Assembly (NCBI GenBank): GCA_964496695.1 | Contig: CAZCBE010000004.1 | Coordinates: forward strand, 1 to 64,000 | DNA: 64,000 nt | Reading direction: 5' to 3' | From: SXTU01 sp964496695 | Lineage (GTDB): Bacteria > Verrucomicrobiota > Verrucomicrobiia > Limisphaerales > SXTU01 | Shown: piece after piece, positions 60,101 through 64,000 of the stretch | How the letters are laid out: every line of letters starts with the position of its first letter | Numbering within the stretch: position 1 is the first letter of the stretch | The notes under the pieces: model-generated | What the model saw: only the letters and a program-made list of their open reading frames with translations | Database searches by the model: none | What the model was told of the DNA's origin: nothing | Translations under genes and position numbers: made by a program

Positions 60101-62669
60101 CCTTCAACTGCCGCACTGCCTCCTGCTGCACGCTCTTGAGGCGGCCTTGCAGGTCATCGGCTTTCACCGAGTCGCCGAGCGTGAGGAGCTGGGCGACGTG
60201 ATCGCGCACCTTCGCGATCATCAGGTCCGACGCCATGTAGGTGTGGATCGCCTCGACCGACTCCATCCCCGCGAGCCGGTTCTGGATGACCTTGAGGATG
60301 CGCTCGGCAGCGGTGAGGAGGGCCGAGGCGCGGCGGTTACGCTGCTCGACGAGCGCGACCTTCCGCTGCTCAAACGCCTCGTAGAGCGACGTGCGCTTCT
60401 CGGCGAGCTGGACGGTGTAATCCTCGAAGTCGGCGAACGCGCCCTCCAGCTCCTCGATTTGCACCGTGAGCCGGTTCAGATACTCATCGCACTTCGCCGG
60501 GGCGTCGCAGAGGTCGAGGTAACTCGCGGCGGACTGGCTCAACAGCTTGAGCTTCGCGCTGAACTGCGCCGCGCCCTCGGTGGCCACCAGCTCCTGCAGG
60601 CGCTTCTTCAACGCCGCCTTGACCTGGTTCAGCGTCGAGTAGATCGCGGTGATGCCATCAATGATGCGGGTGGTCTCGGTCGCGTCCTCGATCTTGAGGT
60701 TGTTGACGATCTCAATGAGCAGCTCCAGCTCCGCGCCCGCCTTGGCGACGGCCTGCTCGACCTGCCGGCCCTCCGACGCCTTCGCGACCTTGTCCACGCC
60801 GGCAAGCTGTTCCTCCGCCTGTTTACGATACGGCTCCAGGGCGGCCGGTTGGAGCAGAAACTTTACGCACGCGCGGGAAAGCTCCTCCGTCTGCGTGGTC
60901 ACGGCGGCCTCGGTGGCCTCAATCGCCGCGAGGTCCACATAGCGGACTTCCTTGAGCGTGATGAGTTCGCCGCGCAGTTGCCTAAGCGCGGCGAGGTTCG
61001 TGACGAAGTCGTTGAGCGAACGCAGACCCGCGCGCCGCACGGCCTGAAAGCGCTCTTCGCAGCGCGCCTTGACGTCCTTTACCCGCTGCACAGCCTCGCG
61101 CTGGAGGCGGCGCACCTTTTCAAACTCATCCACCGCCTTGTCCGCCGTCTCGCCCACGGCACGGAGCGCCGCGTCCAGACCGAAGCCGTCCTCGCTCGAC
61201 AGCCACGAATAGGCGTCGAGCATCGCGCCAGTGCGCTTCACGAGGTCGGCGTAGAGCTGGGCGTAAGGACTTTCTTTCCGGGCGAGCGTGAGCACCTCGT
61301 TGCACTCGGCCAGGCAGCGGACCACCTCCTTGTTGCCGACCTGGTAGAGGAACGCGTCCCGCTTGCCGGCCGGCTCGTAGCCCGCCTGATAGAACGGCGT
61401 CTGGCGGAGCTGAATCTGGTGATGCCGCTGCGGCTCGGCCTCGGCGCGGAAGACGACGAGGTGGCCGTTGGGGAAGAGCGAGAAGCCGTTGCAGGTGATG
61501 CGTTCCTCGACCTTCTGCGCGATCAGGCGGTAGGGGAGCAGGGCGTATTGCCCGGTGTCGTTCTTGAAGAAGATGTAGAGTGAGTCCTCGCCGTTGGGCG
61601 CGTGGATGATGCGCTCCAGGGTCATCGGCTCCTCCTTGGTCTCGAAGCGCTTCAGCTCGCCGCTGCTGAGGTAGTAGCCATCCGGGAAGATCAGGCCGTG
61701 CTCCTCGGGCAGCAGCGCGCAGGACTGGCCGATGCTGTCCACACGCTCCGCCGTCTGGGTCTTCTCGTTGAAGATGAAGTAGCGCGCGGCGGTTTCCTTG
61801 TAAGGCCGGATCTTGAGCAGGATCAGGTGGCCGAGAATCGCATAGGCGATCTCCGCGTCATCCACCTTCTGAAACTTGTCTTCGACGGGTTCGGAGTAAA
61901 CGCCCTCGCCGGTGGCGGTGTTGTCCTCGACCTTGATGGTCAGGTCGCCCTCGATGCTCTCGACGAACACCCGGTCCTCGATGGAAACGTGCGGGTGGTC
62001 GCCGTAGCGAAAAGACTGCCGGTCCGGGGTGCGCCAGCGGAATTGGTGCGACGGCGGGAAGCCAATCTTGCGGAACTCGGCCTCCGCGCGGCCGTCCACG
62101 TATCGGAGGCGGCCGTCATCATAAACCCACTTGAACACCGCCAGATCATTCAACCCCGCGCCAATGCGGAAGACCATGAAGAGGTGCGCCTCAATCAGGG
62201 AGAACTTGTGGAAGGCCGCGCGGTCGTAAACCTTGTAGAGCCGCTTGAAGTCGGTGAGGAAACTCTTGTCCTGCAGGACGGTGAGTTCCGCCTCCTTGAA
62301 GGTTCCGGCCGCTTCGTCGCGCCGGTAGAGGGCGAACACATCACCGAGTTCGATGGCCTTCTTCAGCCCGAAACTGACGTTGAAGCCGAAGAGGAACTGA
62401 CCCTCGCCAAGCTGCACCATGTCCTGCGGGATGCAGTTGTGCGAGGTGGTGATGCGGTCGGCCTGGAGGAGCTTGAACTCCACGTTGCCGAAGACCTCGC
62501 CGCGCCGGGCGTCGAGCTTCGCCATGCGCTCGCGCAACGCCTCCGCGTGCGTGCCGAGGCGCTGGCGGATGACCTCGTAGGTCGCGCTGCCGAGCGCGGC
62601 GGCGGCAGACGGCTGGGCTGCGGGAGCTGACGCGGCGGGCTGTGGTTCGGTTGGCTTAGGGTCGGCCAT
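57189..62669 (-). CDS. Giant AAA+ ATPase of the 'DNA repair ATPase' (DUF3686-like) type
   Basis: An 1826-residue protein. The N-terminal half (about 40-430) matches in style the domain databases call DUF3686/DNA repair ATPase (GNVEFKLLQADRITTSHNCI, DMVQLGEGQFLFGFNV). Long coiled coils lie at about 490-870. The AAA+ module has Walker A SPPGYGKTT (Lys1312), Walker B VMICVDDIQ (Asp1374), a sensor-1 region VVVVMCGNPYTESG and an arginine-bearing lid (SNRADTYNLGD). A second coiled coil (about 1560-1790) ends in a Pro-rich tail. A palindromic repeat is built in-frame at about residues 951-964. It overlaps the upstream membrane-protein gene by 14 bases. The 'DNA repair' label rests on weak evidence; its place beside a flotillin suggests membrane function. 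Confidence 0.85.
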   Translation of the reverse strand: MADPKPTEPQPAASAPAAQPSAAAALGSATYEVIRQRLGTHAEALRERMAKLDARRGEVFGNVEFKLLQADRITTSHNCIPQDMVQLGEGQFLFGFNVSFGLKKAIELGDVFALYRRDEAAGTFKEAELTVLQDKSFLTDFKRLYKVYDRAAFHKFSLIEAHLFMVFRIGAGLNDLAVFKWVYDDGRLRYVDGRAEAEFRKIGFPPSHQFRWRTPDRQSFRYGDHPHVSIEDRVFVESIEGDLTIKVEDNTATGEGVYSEPVEDKFQKVDDAEIAYAILGHLILLKIRPYKETAARYFIFNEKTQTAERVDSIGQSCALLPEEHGLIFPDGYYLSSGELKRFETKEEPMTLERIIHAPNGEDSLYIFFKNDTGQYALLPYRLIAQKVEERITCNGFSLFPNGHLVVFRAEAEPQRHHQIQLRQTPFYQAGYEPAGKRDAFLYQVGNKEVVRCLAECNEVLTLARKESPYAQLYADLVKRTGAMLDAYSWLSSEDGFGLDAALRAVGETADKAVDEFEKVRRLQREAVQRVKDVKARCEERFQAVRRAGLRSLNDFVTNLAALRQLRGELITLKEVRYVDLAAIEATEAAVTTQTEELSRACVKFLLQPAALEPYRKQAEEQLAGVDKVAKASEGRQVEQAVAKAGAELELLIEIVNNLKIEDATETTRIIDGITAIYSTLNQVKAALKKRLQELVATEGAAQFSAKLKLLSQSAASYLDLCDAPAKCDEYLNRLTVQIEELEGAFADFEDYTVQLAEKRTSLYEAFEQRKVALVEQRNRRASALLTAAERILKVIQNRLAGMESVEAIHTYMASDLMIAKVRDHVAQLLTLGDSVKADDLQGRLKSVQQEAVRQLKDRQELFTGGPNVIQLGRHQFNTNTQPLELTVVNRDGVQHVHLTSTKYFEPVTDDAFLATRDVWEQEVISENAQVYRAEYLAWQMLKAAESGAFFSLSPSGGEGRGEGAARTLADALSLNDETRLAAVQHFMQARYAEGYMKGIHDLDAARVFHTLLSTHTALRLARFHPTVRACAVVWWLRFCPPDTRALWTAKLKGFGTRSRLFPGDPTQQVYIHALQALLAVFIEETKLFAPDIAAPAGEYLFHELTTGDTFASSHEAEQLTSALRQHLVVKGCEDDFAQARQALASHPASEFELVRDWTRGFLLGQSSRTHLDEVAAIVFCGDALPRTMVAASTTAKLEGMKGAHATLRESRYHFDYLAFTDKLRHFERDVVPRFEQFHRLKQELLDRERAKLRLDEFKPKVLTSFVRNQLIDQVYLPLVGDNLAKQVGAAGATKRTDLMGLLLLISPPGYGKTTLMEYVASRLGIVFVKINGPALGHNVTSLDPQEAPNAAAREEIQKLNLALEMGDNVMICVDDIQHTNPEFLQKFISLCDGQRRIEGVWRNKPRTYDLRGRKVVVVMCGNPYTESGLKFKLPDMLSNRADTYNLGDIAAGGNADSFKASYLENAVTSNAVLAPLANRSQKDVRTFIRMAATGAGQPESETFDGSYSAQEIEEILNVLRKLVAIRDIVLRVNQEYIASAAQADEFRTEPAFRLQGSYRNMNRLAEKVAPIMNDAEVRALVLAHYRNESQTLTTGAEANMLKLKELLAVQSPEEKTRWEEIKRTFKRNQFTRGTDTTDPVGRLVAQLATFQGGLESIRDTLEQRLSTPAAQATPAIDADTLAKTLEALRLSLETRPSQTAAQGTDMGVLIHQFTDGMKALRVELSRALRTAHSGALSQKVDSLTHEMEMLHSTMSSVEDLARQQRDQIRTSQELLAARAKQGTLEVEVTQEMLENQSVFLRRFNEALAASHHPAAPKPPPIPEEPG
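59780..59820 (-). repeat. Dispersed palindrome, CCCCTCACCCC family, copy 5, inside a coding sequence
   Basis: CCCCTCACCCCGGCCCTCTC, then CCCCACTGGGGGAGAGGGAG. It encodes SLSPSGGEGRGEGA in the giant ATPase, a stretch unlike the helical surroundings. Confidence 0.85.
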
Positions 62670-62985
62670 ACATCGCGAAGTAAAACCAAAGGCCGAACAG
62701 CGCCGTTGATGCCACGGATAAAATCGTCGCGATGATCAGGCGCAACTTCCAACCCTGCTCCATCAATTGGCGCACGCCAGCATAAGCCAAGGCCGGTGCC
62801 ACAAAGATGCTCAGCAGGAAAGTGGGCTTGGCCAGATGCAGTGGCCACATGAACCAGAAGACAAGGAACGTCCACCCGGTCAAAATGAACACAATGCTGC
62901 TCCAAGCGAGCATCTGCGACGGGGTGATTGGCCGTTGCAGCCTCACCTGATGAGCTGACGTTTGCGATCTGGGTGTTGAAGGCAT
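62656..62985 (-). CDS. Small membrane protein between flotillin-like and ATPase genes
   Basis: A 109-residue protein from the ATG at 62983-62985 (a TTG at 63042 is less likely). Up to three membrane spans: SSIVFILTGWTFLVFWFMW (about 30-48), TFLLSIFVAPALAYAGV, and RLIIATILSVASTALFGLWF; a charged loop EQGWK lies between the last two. In SPFH operons the usual partner is NfeD; this is not NfeD. Its stop overlaps the ATPase start by 14 bases, which points to translational coupling and a membrane anchor role. Confidence 0.78.
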   Translation of the reverse strand: MPSTPRSQTSAHQVRLQRPITPSQMLAWSSIVFILTGWTFLVFWFMWPLHLAKPTFLLSIFVAPALAYAGVRQLMEQGWKLRLIIATILSVASTALFGLWFYFAMYGRP

Positions 62986-63038
62986 TTTTCGCGCAAGAGC
63001 CACGATTCTGCATTCGCTTACCAACGCGTTCCAACCAC

Positions 63039-64000
63039 TCAATTCCGCTTCGCCACCTCAGTCACCACCATGCTGGCCGGCGCGTCATGCACGCCCCGTT
63101 CTTTCGCCGCACTCAACGCGGACCGCATCAACGACTGCATACCGCTGTCCTGGGTGGAGGCGATCAGCTTGGCCAGCAGCGCGGAGAGGGTGAGGTTTTT
63201 TACGTCCTCGCTGCTGAGGCCGAAATCCGTCACCCACTGCCGCACCTGCGTCTTGAAGTGATCCGGGTCGCCGCTGAAGAACGTGCTCTTCACGTCCGTG
63301 AGGACGGTGCTGTTGTTCACCATGCGGTCCACGGACTTGCCAGTGCCGACGGCCTTGACGATCTTCTCGAAGAAGTCGTTCTCGCCGCCGACGATGTCTA
63401 TGTGCGCGTGCTTGAGCGCCTCGCCCACGATGTTCGAGTGCGACTGCGCCACATCCCGCTGCACATGGATGGCGGCCAGCTCGACGTCGCGTTCCTTGGC
63501 GAGCCGGAGCTTGAACTCCTCGTGCTCCCGGCCGGCGTCGTGCAGAAGCTTCATGGACTCGGCCTTCTGGTGAATGGCTTTCGCTTCGGCTGATCCTCTC
63601 GCCTCGATGCCGGTGGCGACAGCGATTTCCTTCTGCTTGGTCCCTTCCGCCTCGGCGGACGCCTGCGACTGGGTGTTCTGGGCCAGCACTGCGCCCTTGG
63701 CTTTGGAGACATCGGCCTCGGCGAGCCCGACTTCCTTGATGGCGCTGGCGTCAACCTTCCTGGCCCCGGCCTTCGCGGTGATGACGCGGGCTTCGGCCAG
63801 CCCCTTCGCAGCTTCCATGGCGGCGATGCCCTCGGCCTGCTGTTCGGCGGCGTGGCGCTTTTTGTCGCTGGCTTTGGCCTCGGCGTCGGCGGTGGTCTGG
63901 AGGCGCTCGGCATCGCGGAGTGCGGCGTCGCGTCCGGCATCCGCGGCGGTGATGACCTTGATCTTCTCGCCCTCGGCATGATGGCGGTCGGCTTCCTTCT
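63039..64000 (-). CDS. Flotillin/SPFH-family protein (C-terminal part; N-terminus beyond window)
   Basis: At least 319 residues, still open at the window edge. The visible part is the flotillin-type Ala/Glu-rich helical domain: ADRHHAEGEKIKVITAADAG, LQTTADAEAKASDKKRHAAE, KGLAEARVITAKAGARKVDA, then QAEAEG-like repeats, and a C-terminal end with PDHFKTQVRQWVTDFGLSSE and ESMKLLHDAGREHEEFKLRL. No SPFH core is visible because it lies outside. Flotillins form membrane-bound oligomers. The stop at 63039 is 53 bases before the small membrane-protein ATG. The first gene of the cluster in this window. Confidence 0.82.
   Translation of the reverse strand, partial: KEADRHHAEGEKIKVITAADAGRDAALRDAERLQTTADAEAKASDKKRHAAEQQAEGIAAMEAAKGLAEARVITAKAGARKVDASAIKEVGLAEADVSKAKGAVLAQNTQSQASAEAEGTKQKEIAVATGIEARGSAEAKAIHQKAESMKLLHDAGREHEEFKLRLAKERDVELAAIHVQRDVAQSHSNIVGEALKHAHIDIVGGENDFFEKIVKAVGTGKSVDRMVNNSTVLTDVKSTFFSGDPDHFKTQVRQWVTDFGLSSEDVKNLTLSALLAKLIASTQDSGMQSLMRSALSAAKERGVHDAPASMVVTEVAKRN

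Noticed and set aside
1..64000. CRISPR array or tRNA/rRNA gene
   Set aside because: I looked through the intergenic regions and saw no regularly spaced repeat-spacer pattern, no cloverleaf-like tRNA and no rRNA motif.

Overview
The window looks like chromosomal DNA of a high-GC Verrucomicrobiota bacterium, probably near the Limisphaerales/Pedosphaera group. This is inferred from the gene families (planctomycete-type haem-binding domains fused to a sulfatase-modifying domain, DUF1501 and DUF1080 secreted proteins, many secreted PQQ-type propellers, a protein kinase fused to a WD40-like propeller) and from the many short palindromic repeats between genes. No marker gene fixes the species. I saw no tRNA, rRNA or CRISPR array.

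Layout. 1-636: end of one gene, then a repeat-rich gap. 637-5216 (minus): signalling operon of an XRE-HTH/receiver fusion, a five-PAS histidine kinase and a lone receiver; the kinase carries an almost identical tandem duplication of a PAS domain. 5406-8417: a phospholipase-D/cardiolipin-synthase-like enzyme and a divergent secreted cytochrome-SUMF1 fusion. 8467-10531 (minus): three genes joined by 4-base overlaps, including an isoaspartyl peptidase. 10737-13226 (minus): aroB and two RidA-family paralogues, one a lipoprotein. 13588-20286: MoxR ATPase with a zinc ribbon, an exported protein and a kinase-propeller fusion. 20295-25305: trpS, a PQQ propeller, a fumarylacetoacetate-hydrolase-family enzyme and a Spy-like protein.

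25413-38379 (plus) is an export-oriented block: a glucose/sorbosone-dehydrogenase-like protein, a large PPC-domain protein, four tandem PQQ-propeller paralogues, a DUF1080 protein and a DUF1501 protein. 39136-41371 is a small foreign-looking island: an AT-richer P-loop ATPase gene beside a frameshifted DUF1801 gene. 41539-49899 holds a lipoprotein, a DUF11 protein, a twin CCGxC metal-binding-like protein, a GYF/cNMP protein, argS, a decayed insertion sequence with intact terminal repeats, a class V aminotransferase and accD. 50058-52022 is phoR-phoB (minus); the gap before the divergent double-hydrolase gene carries an 11-bp periodic array that looks like a Pho box. metG follows, flanked by palindromic repeats.

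56203-64000 (minus) is the most intriguing part: a flotillin/SPFH-like protein (cut by the window edge), a small membrane protein, a giant 1826-residue AAA+ ATPase of the type databases label 'DNA repair ATPase', and a coiled-coil protein. The first three form a tight gene set that may be a membrane-anchored ATPase machine of unknown role.

A theme across the window is mobile palindromic repeats that enter coding sequence: in the N-termini of an asparaginase-family protein and a RidA lipoprotein, at the C-terminus of AroB, inside the giant ATPase, and at the stop codons of metG and its convergent neighbour.
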